Below are positions 46,548 through 55,207 of a stretch of 56,450 bases of DNA, piece by piece (the stretch's first letter is position 1; each line of letters opens with the position of its first letter). Position numbers and translations under genes: made by a program. The DNA is from Alphaproteobacteria bacterium WMHbin7. Lineage in GTDB: Bacteria; Pseudomonadota; Alphaproteobacteria; Rhodospirillales; WMHbin7. Location: assembly GCA_002753155.1 (NCBI GenBank), contig PDZW01000020.1, forward strand, positions 1 through 56,450. The letters run 5' to 3'. The notes beneath the pieces were generated by a model. That model had not been told where the DNA came from. It saw only the letters and a program-made list of their open reading frames with translations, and did no database searches.

Positions 46548-46898
46548 TCACGCCGCGAGTGCTCTGCGAACGGCATCGGGTTCCTTGGCAATCACGGCAA
46601 GCAGCACGCGCGCGGCGCGATCAGGCTTGCGCCGTCCCTGTTCCCAGGCATGAATGGCCGTCACATCCAGACCGAAGCTGCATGCGAAGGCCGATTGACT
46701 GAGCCCCAGGCGCTTGCGCAATGCCGCGACGTCCACTTCCTCGGGAACCGCGACATCATAACTGGGAAGACTGATTTCACCCTTGCGGTGCCCGGCCATT
46801 TCCTTAAGGCCTGCCATCAGGCGGCGCCCCAGGGCCGTGGACCTGACAGGCCTAGACGAGACCTTCGAGGAATTTGCGGATGGCGTTTTTTTCGGCAT
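46548..46898 (-). CDS. XRE-family antitoxin (NadS/HigA-like)
   Basis: 116 residues from ATG 46898, inside the toxin 3' end (47-bp overlap). The C-terminal HTH (about 60-115; VAALRKRLGLSQSAFACSFG, IHAWEQGRRKPDRAARVLL) matches NadS/HigA antitoxins. It neutralises the preceding RelE-like toxin and represses the operon. Toxin-first order is that of higBA-type modules. Confidence 0.88.
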   Translation of the reverse strand: MPKKTPSANSSKVSSRPVRSTALGRRLMAGLKEMAGHRKGEISLPSYDVAVPEEVDVAALRKRLGLSQSAFACSFGLDVTAIHAWEQGRRKPDRAARVLLAVIAKEPDAVRRALAA

Positions 46899-47166
46899 GC
46901 GACAAACTCTCCTTTTCGTTCTTGGCGTAGATGTCCAGAAGGTAGAGCGCATCCTCGCCAAGCCAGACATAATAAATGATACGCGCCCCACCGCTCTTGC
47001 CTTTGCCGCCTCGGGAAACGCGGGCCTTGCGGGCTCCGCCGGTCCCTGGAATGACCGGCCATGCTTCGGGAGCCAAGGCGATTTCCATTTCCGCCACCTG
47101 CCGCTCAGGTAGTGTCAACAGCTTGTGCGCCCTGCGGTCATAGCCGGTTGTGGCAATAACCTTCAT
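46852..47166 (-). CDS. RelE/HigB-like toxin
   Basis: 104 residues from ATG 47166. The sequence has a RelE-superfamily pattern: LPERQVAEMEIALAPEAWPV, GTGGARKARVSRGGKGKSGG, ARIIYYVWLGEDALYLLDIY and AKNEKESLSHAEKNAIRKFL. Related to the RelE-type toxins that pair with NadS-like antitoxins; such toxins cleave ribosome-bound mRNA. Toxin gene first, then antitoxin. Confidence 0.88.
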   Translation of the reverse strand: MKVIATTGYDRRAHKLLTLPERQVAEMEIALAPEAWPVIPGTGGARKARVSRGGKGKSGGARIIYYVWLGEDALYLLDIYAKNEKESLSHAEKNAIRKFLEGLV

Positions 47167-47197
47167 GGCATGACTATAAGGCAATGTCGCATAGCCG

Positions 47198-48190
47198 TCA
47201 ACGCCTCTCCCCCGCCACCACCACGAAACAGCCCACCGGCTGGCCGTCCTCGTGGCGGGCGATGTCTTGCTGAAGTGAGAGCAGGGTAAAGCCCGCTGCT
47301 TCCAGGCAGGAGCGCACATAGGTTTCGGAATGGGCATAGCGCCCGCTTTGGCCCAGCGTGAAGTCGCCGCCCTCGGCGGCTTCCACCGTGAAGGCCAGAA
47401 GCCCGCCCCCTCTCAGCGACGTTTTCGAGGCGGCCAGCACCGGGGCCAGATCGCCCAGATAGCAAAAAACGTCGGCAGCGGCGATCAGATCGAATGCCTG
47501 AAGGCGCGCTTGCAGATAGGCCACCAGTTCGGCGGTCTCAAGCGCATCATAAAGACCACGCGCCCTGGCCTGCTCGATCATGGCGGGCGAGAGATCGACG
47601 CCCGCGAGCGAGCGTGCCCAGGGCTTCAGATGCATCGCCATCAGGCCGGTGCCGCAACCGGCATCCAGGATGTCGAGCGGCGGCCTGACATGGGAAGACA
47701 GGGCGCTGGCAATCAGCTTGGGCACCTGATAGCCAAGTTTTGCCAGTTTCTCGTCGAACTTCCCGGCAAAGCCGTCGAAGGCCTTGCGCACCAGGGCCTC
47801 GGGCATAGCACCCTGCACCTTGCTGCCCGCGCCAAGGGCTGCCGCCCAATGCTGGGCGATGCTGTTCTTGGGCTGGCGTTTGGCCCAGGACCTTGCCTCC
47901 TCTCGGGCCAGCCGGTCCTCGCCGCGCTTTGAAAGCGTATAGAGAAGCGAGCCGAAGTTGGTCTGTGCCGCCTCGAAATCAGGCGCGTTCATCGCCGCCT
48001 TGCGCAAATGGGAAAGGGCCGGAATATTCTCGCCCCGCTCCATCAAGATCGCGCCTAGCAGATTATGGGCGCTGGCATTGCGGGGTTCTGCCTTCAGAAT
48101 ATCGCGATAGAGCGCTTCGGCATGCGACTTTCGTCCGGCGCGATGCTCGGCCAGGGCGAGAAACAACAAATTTTCGATATCGGATGTCAC
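47198..48190 (-). CDS. TPR-methyltransferase protein
   Basis: 330 residues. N-terminal tetratricopeptide repeats (about 5-125; ALAEHRAGRKSHAEALYRDI, NAPDFEAAQTNFGSLLYTL) fused to a class I methyltransferase (about 150-325; ILDAGCGTGLMAMHL). Substrate unknown; similar fusions occur near polysaccharide or O-methylation genes. Its start overlaps the phosphatase gene by 4 bp, so it belongs to the his operon tail. Confidence 0.88.
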   Translation of the reverse strand: MTSDIENLLFLALAEHRAGRKSHAEALYRDILKAEPRNASAHNLLGAILMERGENIPALSHLRKAAMNAPDFEAAQTNFGSLLYTLSKRGEDRLAREEARSWAKRQPKNSIAQHWAAALGAGSKVQGAMPEALVRKAFDGFAGKFDEKLAKLGYQVPKLIASALSSHVRPPLDILDAGCGTGLMAMHLKPWARSLAGVDLSPAMIEQARARGLYDALETAELVAYLQARLQAFDLIAAADVFCYLGDLAPVLAASKTSLRGGGLLAFTVEAAEGGDFTLGQSGRYAHSETYVRSCLEAAGFTLLSLQQDIARHEDGQPVGCFVVVAGERR

Positions 48191-48630
48191 AGGTCGGCCA
48201 TCCTGGCTGGCATGAAGCGTTTGATCAGGCGTTGTTTCAGATCGTCGCGCACTTTGCGATAGGCCTCAAGCCTGGTTTCGCGGTCACCCTCGATAACGGT
48301 GCAGTCCAGCGTCGGCCAGAATTCGACCTCGCAGGCCATGGTGCGCGTCAGTTCCACCGCCTTGTGCTGGGCCTGGGGCGAGAGCGAAATCACCAGATCG
48401 TAGGAGGTGTCTTCCAACTGCTCGAAGATTTTCGACTTGTGTCGCGTCATGTCGATCCCTTCCTCTTCCATGACGGCGATCATGAATCCGTCAAGGGCGC
48501 CTGCCTTGACGCCAGCGGAATCGACGAAGATTCGTGTGCCAAACAGGCGCTTCATCAGGCCCTCGGCCATCGGCGAGCGTACGGCATTGTAGGTGCAGGC
48601 GAACAAAACGGCCGAGGGAAGATCGCGCAT
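48187..48630 (-). CDS. Low-molecular-weight protein tyrosine phosphatase-family protein
   Basis: 147 residues. P-loop CTYNAVRS, with the CX5R nucleophile Cys12 and Arg18 (LFACTYNAVRSPMAEG), is followed by VDSAGV. It resembles the LMW-PTP/arsenate-reductase fold. This gene commonly follows hisD and UPF0262 in alphaproteobacteria, as here. Substrate unknown; a role in dephosphorylating proteins is inferred from the family. Confidence 0.88.
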   Translation of the reverse strand: MRDLPSAVLFACTYNAVRSPMAEGLMKRLFGTRIFVDSAGVKAGALDGFMIAVMEEEGIDMTRHKSKIFEQLEDTSYDLVISLSPQAQHKAVELTRTMACEVEFWPTLDCTVIEGDRETRLEAYRKVRDDLKQRLIKRFMPARMADL

Positions 48631-48636
48631 GCCCCA

Positions 48637-49113
48637 TCAGCCCCGGATGTGCAGGACGCACACAAGCGTGAACAGGCGCCTGGCCGTATCGAAATCGATG
48701 TCGATTCGGCCCTTCAGGCGCTCCATCAAAAGCTTGGCCCCCTCATTATGCAAGCTTCGCCTGGCCATGTCGGCGGCTTCGATCTTCGAGAGCGGGGCCA
48801 ATTTGATCGAGGCGAAATAGCTGTCGCAGACGATAAAATAGTCCTTGATCAGCCCGTAGAAGGGCTTGACGTCGATGGCGACACAGACCAGCCCGATGCC
48901 GTCTTCGGTACGAATGTCGAAGGCCAGGCGGCTGTCCTCCATCGCCAGATGCAAGGTGAAGGGGCCCTGCCAGTCACCGATGGGCTGAAAGGTGTTTTCC
49001 TCGATCAGGTCGTAGATGGCAACGGCGCGCTCATGCTCCACCTCGGGTCGGCGGCGCACCAAAGTCTTTTCGTCAAGCACCACATGAACCAGCCGGTTGT
49101 GGTGCCCGTGCAT
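48637..49113 (-). CDS. UPF0262 family protein
   Basis: 158 residues from ATG 49113, overlapping the hisD stop by one base (TAATG). Conserved VEHERAVAIYDLIEENTF, IKDYFIVCDSYF and DFDTARRLFTLVCVLHIRG identify the alphaproteobacterial UPF0262 family. Function unknown; conserved position between hisD and the LMW phosphatase suggests a link to that operon. Confidence 0.92.
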   Translation of the reverse strand: MHGHHNRLVHVVLDEKTLVRRRPEVEHERAVAIYDLIEENTFQPIGDWQGPFTLHLAMEDSRLAFDIRTEDGIGLVCVAIDVKPFYGLIKDYFIVCDSYFASIKLAPLSKIEAADMARRSLHNEGAKLLMERLKGRIDIDFDTARRLFTLVCVLHIRG

Positions 49114-50405
49114 TATCTGTTCAGCCTTAAGCGGACGGAGAGGCCATGCGCGGGCAGGCCCTCGGCCTCGGTCAGGGTGATCGCCGCTTGTCCAATGGCG
49201 GCCAAGCTGTCGGCATCGCAACCCAGCCAAGTGGTGCGCTTCATGAAATCGAGAACGCCAAGGCCTGAGGAAAAACGGGCCGAACGCGCTGTGGGCAGCA
49301 CATGATTGGGCCCGCCCACATAATCGCCCACCGCCTCCGGCGTATAGCGACCCAGGAAGATGGCCCCGGCATTGGTTACCTTCTCCGCCATGGCTTCGGG
49401 ATCGGACAGAGCCAGTTCCAGATGCTCGGGTGCGATACAGTCGATCAGGGGAATGGCGTCATCAAGATGGGCAACCACGATGACAGCGCCATGGGCTTCC
49501 CAACTGGCCCGGGCGATCTGCTCGCGAGACAGCGTTCTCAAATGGCTCTCGACTGCCTCGGCCACGCGCAGGCCAAAGGCTGCGTCGTCGGTGATCAGAA
49601 TGGATTGCGCTGCCGTGTCATGTTCGGCCTGGCTTAGAAGATCGGCCGCCATCCAGGCGGGGTCGTTGGCCCCATCGGCCACCACCAGAATCTCAGAAGG
49701 CCCGGCGATCATGTCGATGCCGACCTGGCCGAAGACCTGGCGCTTGGCCGCCGCCACATAGGCGTTGCCCGGTCCCACGATCTTGTCCACCGGCCTGATG
49801 CTTTGCGTGCCGTAGGCCAGCGCCGCCACCGCCTGGGCACCACCGATGCGCCAGATCTCGTCGATGCCCGACAGTTCCGCCGCCGCCAGAACCAGGGGAT
49901 TGACCGTGCCGTCGGGTGTCGGCACCACCATGACCAGACGCTGAACCCCCGCCACCTTGGCCGGAATGGCGTTCATCAGAACCGACGAGGGATAGGCCGC
50001 CGTGCCGCCCGGCACGTAAAGCCCCGCCGCTTGCACGGCCCGCCATTTCATGGCGAGGCGCACGCCCTGGGCATCGACATAATCGATATCGGCCTGAAGC
50101 TGCTTTTCGTGAAAGGCCTGAATGCGCCTTGCCGCCAGATCAAGCGCTTCCAGCGTTTCCGCCGAGCAGGAAGCGCGGGCCGCCTTGATCTCGGCAGGTG
50201 TGAAGCGCAGCCGATCAGGCGAGAGCTTGAGGCGGTCGAAGCGTTCGGTGTAATCGACCAGCGCCTGATCGCCCCTGGCCCGCACATCGGCGATGATGGC
50301 GGCCACGGTGTCGTTGACGTCGCGATCGGTTTCGCGCTTGGCCGAGATCAGGGCGGCGAAGTCGCCCTCGAACCCCGGCGCCCTTGCATCCAGATTACGC
50401 GCCAC
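49113..50405 (-). CDS. hisD: Histidinol dehydrogenase
   Basis: 430 residues. NAD and Zn enzyme with [27 protein letters not shown] and the conserved IAPEHLELA region. Oxidises histidinol to histidine in two steps. It overlaps hisG by 11 bp and UPF0262 by 1 bp. Length and motifs are normal. Confidence 0.97.
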   Translation of the reverse strand: MARNLDARAPGFEGDFAALISAKRETDRDVNDTVAAIIADVRARGDQALVDYTERFDRLKLSPDRLRFTPAEIKAARASCSAETLEALDLAARRIQAFHEKQLQADIDYVDAQGVRLAMKWRAVQAAGLYVPGGTAAYPSSVLMNAIPAKVAGVQRLVMVVPTPDGTVNPLVLAAAELSGIDEIWRIGGAQAVAALAYGTQSIRPVDKIVGPGNAYVAAAKRQVFGQVGIDMIAGPSEILVVADGANDPAWMAADLLSQAEHDTAAQSILITDDAAFGLRVAEAVESHLRTLSREQIARASWEAHGAVIVVAHLDDAIPLIDCIAPEHLELALSDPEAMAEKVTNAGAIFLGRYTPEAVGDYVGGPNHVLPTARSARFSSGLGVLDFMKRTTWLGCDADSLAAIGQAAITLTEAEGLPAHGLSVRLRLNR

Positions 50406-51060
50406 GGCTCACCTCGGTTCTGAATTTCTCGATCCATCCGCCCAGTTCATCGGGCCGCGTTTTCAGGGCGGCGCGGTTGACGATCAGGCGCGAGGTGATG
50501 TCGGCGATATGCTCGACCTCGACCAGCCCGTTGGCCTTCAAGGTGGCGCCCGAACTGACCAGATCGACGATGCGCCGGGCCAGCCCCAGGGAAGGGGCCA
50601 GTTCCATGGCGCCGTTCAGCTTGATGCATTCGGCCTGCACACCCCTGGTTGCGAAATGGCGCTTGGTGAGTTGCGGGTATTTGGTGGCAACGGTGACATG
50701 GCTCCAACGCTTCGGATTATCCGCCTCGCCCAATTCGCAGGGCTCGGCCACCGCCAGACGGCATTTGCCGATGCCCAGATCCAGGGGCGCGTACAGTTCG
50801 GGATAATCGAATTCCATCAGCACGTCGTTACCCGCAATGCCCAGATGCGCCGCCCCGAAGGCCACGAAGGTGGCCACATCGAACGAGCGCACCCTGATGA
50901 TCGAGATATGGGCGTGGTTGGTGGCAAAGCGCAACAGGCGCGAATTGGGGTCGTCAAAAGCGGGCTCGGGCAGGATCCCCACCCCCTTGAGAAGGGGCAT
51001 GGCCTCGTCGAGAATGCGGCCCTTGGGCAGGGCGATGACCAATGGATCGGGGGCGGACAC
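50395..51060 (-). CDS. hisG: ATP phosphoribosyltransferase, short form
   Basis: 221 residues from GTG 51060, with GGAG 7 nt upstream; the longer frame adds unrelated residues. [26 protein letters not shown], and a C-terminal [17 protein letters not shown] are HisG. It is the short form lacking the regulatory domain, which needs a HisZ partner; no hisZ lies in the window. First step of histidine synthesis, allosterically controlled. Confidence 0.95.
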   Translation of the reverse strand: MSAPDPLVIALPKGRILDEAMPLLKGVGILPEPAFDDPNSRLLRFATNHAHISIIRVRSFDVATFVAFGAAHLGIAGNDVLMEFDYPELYAPLDLGIGKCRLAVAEPCELGEADNPKRWSHVTVATKYPQLTKRHFATRGVQAECIKLNGAMELAPSLGLARRIVDLVSSGATLKANGLVEVEHIADITSRLIVNRAALKTRPDELGGWIEKFRTEVSRGA

Positions 51061-51157
51061 CTGAAAACTCCAACAAATGAAGCCGGATGTGTACACCTTT
51101 TGCCCCCTCCCCAGCAACCGCTAGAAGGAGGCGGGGGGCAAGGGATGGGCCGAAGGG

Positions 51158-51448
51158 TTAACGATCCTGCGCCGGATGCCAGACGGACAGGATCAGCGCG
51201 GCGTGGCGCTTATCATTCTCGGGATCGGCAACAAGTTGGTAGCGGATGATGTAGTGATAGCGCGACACCACCATTTCCCGGTAGCCGCCTTCACGCTCGG
51301 CGTAGCGGCGCGGAAGGGAAGACAGGCTGTTGCCAGCCGAAAACAGAGTTTCCGAAACGGCAATAGCCGCCAGGGGATTTTTCTCGAAGAGATAGGACCG
51401 GATGCGCTCGACATCAAAGCGAGACTGATCCGACCAGAAGACCTTCAT
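51158..51448 (-). CDS. ParE/RelE-family toxin
   Basis: 96 residues. SRFDVERIRSYLFEKNPLAA, LPRRYAEREGGYREMVVSRY and YHYIIRYQL, ending VWHPAQDR, match the ParE toxin fold. Overlaps the upstream antitoxin gene by 4 bp (ATGA), antitoxin first. ParE toxins inhibit gyrase; RelE toxins cut mRNA. Which applies here is not clear. Confidence 0.88.
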   Translation of the reverse strand: MKVFWSDQSRFDVERIRSYLFEKNPLAAIAVSETLFSAGNSLSSLPRRYAEREGGYREMVVSRYHYIIRYQLVADPENDKRHAALILSVWHPAQDR

Positions 51449-51642
51449 TTGTCCTTAGGTGCCGTTTTGGGCGAGGGAGACGGCTTAAGGGGATCGGTGC
51501 CCCAGCTTTTCAACCAAGCCGACATGGTTTCATGGTCGATATAGCGGCCTTCGGCGAAATCAGCGCGACCCTGCTCGATGGCCTTCCATTCGGCATCGGA
51601 AAGGGCGGTGGGGTCGTTCTCGATCTTGCGCAGCGTGGCCAT
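51445..51642 (-). CDS. Antitoxin partner of the ParE/RelE-like toxin
   Basis: 65 residues from ATG 51642. Acidic, with IENDPTALSDAEWKAIEQGR and YIDHETMSAWLKSWG, resembling small CopG/prevent-host-death-type or unclassified antitoxins that accompany ParE toxins. Antitoxin-first order with ATGA overlap to the toxin. The C-terminal PKTAPKDK tail is a disordered extension. Confidence 0.75.
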   Translation of the reverse strand: MATLRKIENDPTALSDAEWKAIEQGRADFAEGRYIDHETMSAWLKSWGTDPLKPSPSPKTAPKDK

Positions 51643-51730
51643 GGAGCGATTATGGCAGACAGGGAGGGCAGGGTTCAATGGGGATGGGGATTGGGCGGGC
51701 GAAGTTATTTTATCGTGGATGCAATAAAAC

Positions 51731-51759
51731 TTGACAAGCGATCTAATCGCATCTACAAA
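51731..51759 (+). promoter_or_regulatory. Promoter with embedded palindromic operator for brnTA
   Basis: TTGACA (51731-51736) and TACAAA (51754-51759) are spaced by 17 bases as -35 and -10 elements. Between them lies the perfect palindrome GCGAT-CTA-ATCGC (51738-51750). This fits repression by the antitoxin, as known for BrnA autoregulation. The -10 lies only 7 bp before the GTG start of brnT, so the transcript would be leaderless or nearly so. Confidence 0.6.
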
Positions 51760-51766
51760 CAAAGCT

Positions 51767-52045
51767 GTGAAGCCAAGCTATGCCTGGGATGAAACCAAGC
51801 GGGCCAGAAATCTGGCAACCCATGGTCTTGATTTCGTAGATGCCAAACTGGTGTTCGAGGCGGCGGACAAGCTTACGCTTGAAAGCGCGCGGGAAGGCGA
51901 GACGCGGTTTCAGGATATCGCAAAGATCGAAGGGTTGGTGCTGAGCCTGGCTTATGCGATCCAAGGCGCCAAAGTGCGCGTGATTTCGTTTCGCCGGGCA
52001 AGCCGCAAGGAAAGGAAAGCCTACGATGACGGCTCGAAGCTCTAA
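51767..52045 (+). CDS. brnT: BrnT-family toxin
   Basis: 92 residues from GTG 51767, which gives the family start MKPSYAWDETKRARNLATHG; the longer frame from TTG 51731 would start in the -35 element. BrnT core GLDFVDAKLVFEAAD and RVISFRRASRKERKAY with the conserved RxAxxxExxxY ending. RNase of RelE-like fold. It overlaps the brnA start by 20 bp. Confidence 0.9.
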   Translation: MKPSYAWDETKRARNLATHGLDFVDAKLVFEAADKLTLESAREGETRFQDIAKIEGLVLSLAYAIQGAKVRVISFRRASRKERKAYDDGSKL

Positions 52046-52313
52046 GACCGATTGGGCGCGCCTGAAGCGCGAGGCCTTGAAGGGGATCGAGCCGGATATG
52101 GCTCATCCGGACGACGCCGAAGCTTCGGACAGGTCGATTGCCACGGCAATGGCTGCCAAGCGACGGCGCGGTCAGCGCGGCCCGCAGAAGACACCGACCA
52201 AGCAATCGGTGAACATCCGCTTGTCTCAGGAAGTGCTGGAGCATTTCAAGGCGACCGGTCCCGGCTGGCAAACCCGCATCGACAACGCACTCAAAAAAGC
52301 GGCAGGGGTGTGA
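52026..52313 (+). CDS. brnA: BrnA-family antitoxin
   Basis: 95 residues. C-terminal ribbon-helix-helix region (about 58-95) KQSVNIRLSQEVLEHFKATG and WQTRIDNALKKA matches BrnA. It binds BrnT and the promoter. The N-terminal part is DNA-binding-poor, basic and Asp-rich (ALKGIEPDMAHPDDAEASDR). Confidence 0.9.
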   Translation: MTARSSKTDWARLKREALKGIEPDMAHPDDAEASDRSIATAMAAKRRRGQRGPQKTPTKQSVNIRLSQEVLEHFKATGPGWQTRIDNALKKAAGV

Positions 52314-52388
52314 TCGCCCTTGTTTTGGCTTGATCGACGATCCTCTTTGCAGACCCAGAGGCGCTGCCGCGTCCAACCCCTTGAAAAA

Positions 52389-52463
<75 letters not shown>

Positions 52464-52492
52464 GCCGAAGACGGCGGCTGGAGGGCCTGACA

Positions 52493-52567
52493 TGGTGGGC
52501 GCGACAGGGATTGAACCTGTGACCCCTCCCGTGTGAAGGGAGTGCTCTCCCGCTGAGCTACGCGCCC
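52493..52567 (-). tRNA. tRNA-Val (CAC)
   Basis: 75 nt with encoded CCA. Acceptor GGGCGCG/CGCGCCC, D-arm AGCTCAGCGGGAGAGC, anticodon stem CTCCC/GGGAG with loop TTCACAC (anticodon CAC), and T-arm ACAGG-TTCAATC-CCTGT pair as expected. It reads GUG codons. Upstream of tRNA-Thr on the same strand, probably co-transcribed. Confidence 0.95.
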
Positions 52568-52694
52568 GATTCCATGCCTAAGCTGCCGCCTCGAAACGGG
52601 TTTCGGGGCGGGGGGCTCATATAAGGGTGCCTAGAAAGCCCTGTCAAGGCCGATCCCGGCCTGGGTCAGGTGCCGCCTCCCCCCCCTCTCCTAC

Positions 52695-52768
52695 AAAGAA
52701 AAACCGCGATGCGCCGGGGGGAGCGGGCGCATCGCGGCCGTAAATCCCGGGGCAGGGGAGCCCCCGGG
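52695..52768 (-). terminator. Terminator of the lipoprotein gene
   Basis: Reading the minus strand, a 12-bp perfect stem CCGCGATGCGCC / GGCGCATCGCGG (arms 52726-52737 and 52704-52715) is followed by TTTTTCTTTG, a classic intrinsic terminator. A second GC hairpin (52746-52768) lies between it and the stop codon of the gene ending at 52782. Confidence 0.88.
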
Positions 52769-52781
52769 CAAAGGCAAAAGC

Positions 52782-53267
52782 TCAGTTCACGACTTTCCAG
52801 CTTCCATCGGACTGCTGGCAGGCCGTGCCGGTGGCGGTTTCCTGGCGACCGTCAACATTGACCGCCGTCTTGTATTCGCGGCACGCAGCACCGGTCACGG
52901 TGTCGCGGCCCTCTCGGGTGGGGGTGACGCTGCCGTAATGGCCGCTGTCGGGATTGTTCCAGGCGATGTTCTGCCCGACGGGAGCGGTATAGGCCTTCTG
53001 CTCGGCGCTTTTCATATAGGCTTGGTCGGCCTTGTCGAGTGACTTGCCGATCTCGCTGCCCAGCAGGCCGCCCAGCAAGGTGCCGCCGATGATGGCGACC
53101 GTGCGACCGGTGCCGCCGCCGATCTGCGAGCCCAGCACGCCGCCCGCGATGCCGCCCAGAATGGCGCCGCCGGTCTGTTTGGGATTGTTCTGCACCGATT
53201 CGCAAGCCGCCGTCGCCAGAAGCGAGCCGGTCAGAAGAAGCGTTGCGGCGATACGCATGGGGGTCAT
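52782..53267 (-). CDS. 17-kDa-antigen-like outer-membrane lipoprotein with glycine zipper
   Basis: 161 residues. Signal with a plausible lipid-attachment Cys22 in LLATAACES (the lipobox is weak, as -3 is Thr), then a Gly-zipper membrane region (about 35-75; GGAILGGIAGGVLGSQIGGG, GGTLLGGLLGSEIGK), and a C-terminal domain with two Cys-containing repeats (GAACREYKTAV, GTACQQSDGSWK) as in RT0821/Lpp17 surface antigens. Anchored in the envelope; likely structural. Confidence 0.88.
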   Translation of the reverse strand: MTPMRIAATLLLTGSLLATAACESVQNNPKQTGGAILGGIAGGVLGSQIGGGTGRTVAIIGGTLLGGLLGSEIGKSLDKADQAYMKSAEQKAYTAPVGQNIAWNNPDSGHYGSVTPTREGRDTVTGAACREYKTAVNVDGRQETATGTACQQSDGSWKVVN

Positions 53268-53421
53268 GATGTTCCGTTCCTTTCGATTCGCCTAACCGGT
53301 CAGAAGATCGGTAGGTCTGGGTGGCAATTCAAGCTGTTCTCCACCGGACAACATAAAACACGCACAAGGCGGCGAAAATATGGCATAGATAAGTCCATGA
53401 ATTCTTAATCTTAAATTGCCC

Positions 53422-54015
53422 ATGACCGCCATGCACCCCCTTCACACCCCTTTCGAGCGCTTTGCCCAGTGGCTGGCCGAGGCCGAAAAGGGCGAACCCA
53501 ATGATCCCAACGCCGTCGCCCTGGCCACCGCCACGCCCGACGGCAGGCCCAGTGTGCGCATGGTCCTGCTCAAGGGCTTCGATAGCAAGGGCTTCGTCTT
53601 CTACACCAATCTGGAAAGTCAGAAGGGGCGGGAATTGGCCCTCAACCCCCAGGCAGCGCTTTGTTTTCATTGGAAAAGCCTTAGGCGACAGGTGCGCGTG
53701 GAGGGCCTCGTGCAGCCTGTAGAGGGCCACGAGGCCGATGCCTATTTCGCCAGCCGTGCCAGGGCCAGCCAGATCGGCGCCTGGGCGAGTGCGCAATCGC
53801 GCCCGCTGGAAGGACGTTTCGCCCTGGAAAAGCGCGTAGCCCAGGTTGCCACCCAATATGGGTTGGGCGACGTGCCTCGCCCGCCCTTCTGGTCGGGCTT
53901 CCGACTGGTGCCGCAAACCATCGAATTTTGGCAAGACAAGCCCTTTCGCCTGCACGAGCGCGAGCAATTCCTTCGCGAGGGCGAGGGATGGCAGGTGGAG
54001 ATGTTGTATCCATGA
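53422..54015 (+). CDS. pdxH: Pyridoxamine/pyridoxine 5'-phosphate oxidase
   Basis: 197 residues. FMN-binding [20 protein letters not shown] and the C-terminal [19 protein letters not shown] are signature PdxH blocks, as is LRRQVRVEG. Oxidises PNP/PMP to PLP. Start at ATG 53422 follows PdxH N-terminal length (ATG 53431 also possible). It overlaps the cation transporter start by 4 bp (ATGA). Confidence 0.95.
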   Translation: MTAMHPLHTPFERFAQWLAEAEKGEPNDPNAVALATATPDGRPSVRMVLLKGFDSKGFVFYTNLESQKGRELALNPQAALCFHWKSLRRQVRVEGLVQPVEGHEADAYFASRARASQIGAWASAQSRPLEGRFALEKRVAQVATQYGLGDVPRPPFWSGFRLVPQTIEFWQDKPFRLHEREQFLREGEGWQVEMLYP

Positions 54016-54905
54016 ACGGCAAGGACGCCTTGAAGCGCTGGGCCACCTATGCCGCTGTGGCGACGGCGCTGACGCTGATCGTCATCAAGCTGGGGGCCTG
54101 GGTGGCCACCGGCTCGATTGCCCTGCTGTCCACCCTGATCGACAGCGTTCTGGACACCGGGGCCTCGCTGGTCAATCTGGTGGCGGTGCGCCAGGCCCTG
54201 CAGCCCGCCGACCGCGACCACCGCTTCGGCCATGGCAAGGCAGAGCCCCTGGCCGGGCTGGCCCAATCTGCCTTCGTCGCCGGCTCAGGGCTTTTCCTGG
54301 TGATCGAGGCCGCCGGGCGCTTTGCCGACCCCCAACCCGTCACGCGCCCCCTGGTCGGCATTCTGGTCATGGGGATCTCGATCATTCTGACCCTGGCCCT
54401 GGTCAGCTTTCAAAAATATGTGGTGCGCAAAACCCAATCCGTGGCGGTCAATGCCGACAGCCTGCACTATACCGGCGATGTGCTGATCAACCTCTCGGTC
54501 ATCGCCTCGCTGCTGTTGAGCAGTCAGGTGGGCTTCAGCCTGGCCGATCCCCTCTTCGCCATCGCCATTGCACTTTACCTGCTCTGGAATGCGTTGGGCA
54601 TCGCAAGAAGTTCAATGGATCTGCTGATGGATCACGAATTGCCGCAAGCCGAGCGCGACCGGATCAAGCAAATCGCGCGCCTACATCCTGGGGTGATGAA
54701 TGTCCACGACCTACGCACCCGATCGTCGGGCACACAGGGCTTCATCCAGTTGCACCTGGAAATGGACGGTCAGTTGCCGCTGACCCAGGCGCATACCATC
54801 GCCGACGCCGTGGAACTGAAGCTGCGCGAAGCCTTTCCCGAGGCCGATGTGATCATTCACCAGGACCCGGCGGGCCTGACCGAACAGCATCCGGTGTTCA
54901 AGTAG
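54012..54905 (+). CDS. Cation diffusion facilitator (FieF/ZitB-type)
   Basis: 297 residues from ATG 54012, coupled to pdxH by ATGA. Six predicted transmembrane helices; metal-site signatures DxxxD (Asp44, Asp48 in LIDSVLDTG) and HxxxD (His152, Asp156 in LHYTGDVLI), as in FieF, plus the [13 protein letters not shown] loop. C-terminal cytoplasmic dimer domain (about 205-297). Exports divalent Zn, Fe or similar by proton exchange; specificity not deduced. Confidence 0.93.
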   Translation: MNGKDALKRWATYAAVATALTLIVIKLGAWVATGSIALLSTLIDSVLDTGASLVNLVAVRQALQPADRDHRFGHGKAEPLAGLAQSAFVAGSGLFLVIEAAGRFADPQPVTRPLVGILVMGISIILTLALVSFQKYVVRKTQSVAVNADSLHYTGDVLINLSVIASLLLSSQVGFSLADPLFAIAIALYLLWNALGIARSSMDLLMDHELPQAERDRIKQIARLHPGVMNVHDLRTRSSGTQGFIQLHLEMDGQLPLTQAHTIADAVELKLREAFPEADVIIHQDPAGLTEQHPVFK

Positions 54906-54907
54906 GG

Positions 54908-55111
54908 TTATTCGAAAGCGCAGCCGGGCTTGAAGCCCATCTTTTTCAGAATGGTCGCCAGGGGACAAAATCCGGTGAAAGCGGCCTGAAGCATGTTGGC
55001 GCCGACGAAGGCGGTGAACCACAGCCACATCGGGCTGTGAAGCTGGCTAAGCGCCAGACTGAGCAGAATCATGGTTCCGGCGAAAGCAAGAACGACGCGG
55101 TCGATAGCCAT
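54908..55111 (-). CDS. DUF2892 membrane protein
   Basis: 67 residues with two membrane-associated helices. [21 protein letters not shown] and [20 protein letters not shown] identify DUF2892, the membrane portion also found in YgaP. Small inner-membrane protein, often near sulfide- or redox-responsive regulators. It is divergent from the RND operon with a shared short upstream region. Confidence 0.88.
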   Translation of the reverse strand: MAIDRVVLAFAGTMILLSLALSQLHSPMWLWFTAFVGANMLQAAFTGFCPLATILKKMGFKPGCAFE

Positions 55112-55140
55112 GGGGGGAACATCCTTTAGAAAAGTCCGTA

Positions 55141-55163
55141 TTAGCTGTTGCTAATATATTAGC
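55141..55163. promoter_or_regulatory. Overlapping palindromes between DUF2892 and RND operon
   Basis: Two palindromes share a half-site: TTAGC-TGTT-GCTAA (55141-55154) and the perfect GCTAATATATTAGC (55150-55163). They lie in the 96-bp divergent spacer and can act on both genes. Half-site TTAGC/GCTAA is thus present three times. A dimeric ArsR- or TetR-type repressor site is likely, but the regulator gene is not in the window. Confidence 0.6.
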
Positions 55164-55207
55164 CTTTCCTCTATGCTGTCAAGGTCCTCATGAATTGGAG
55201 CTGCTCG

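Noticed and set aside
54012-54905. Magnetosome transporter (MamB/MamM)
   Set aside because: The sequence is an ordinary FieF-like CDF and no magnetosome genes surround it.
53846-55129. 427-codon plus-strand open frame over pdxH and the CDF gene
   Set aside because: An alternative frame of two clearly supported genes, with Arg/Pro-rich composition.
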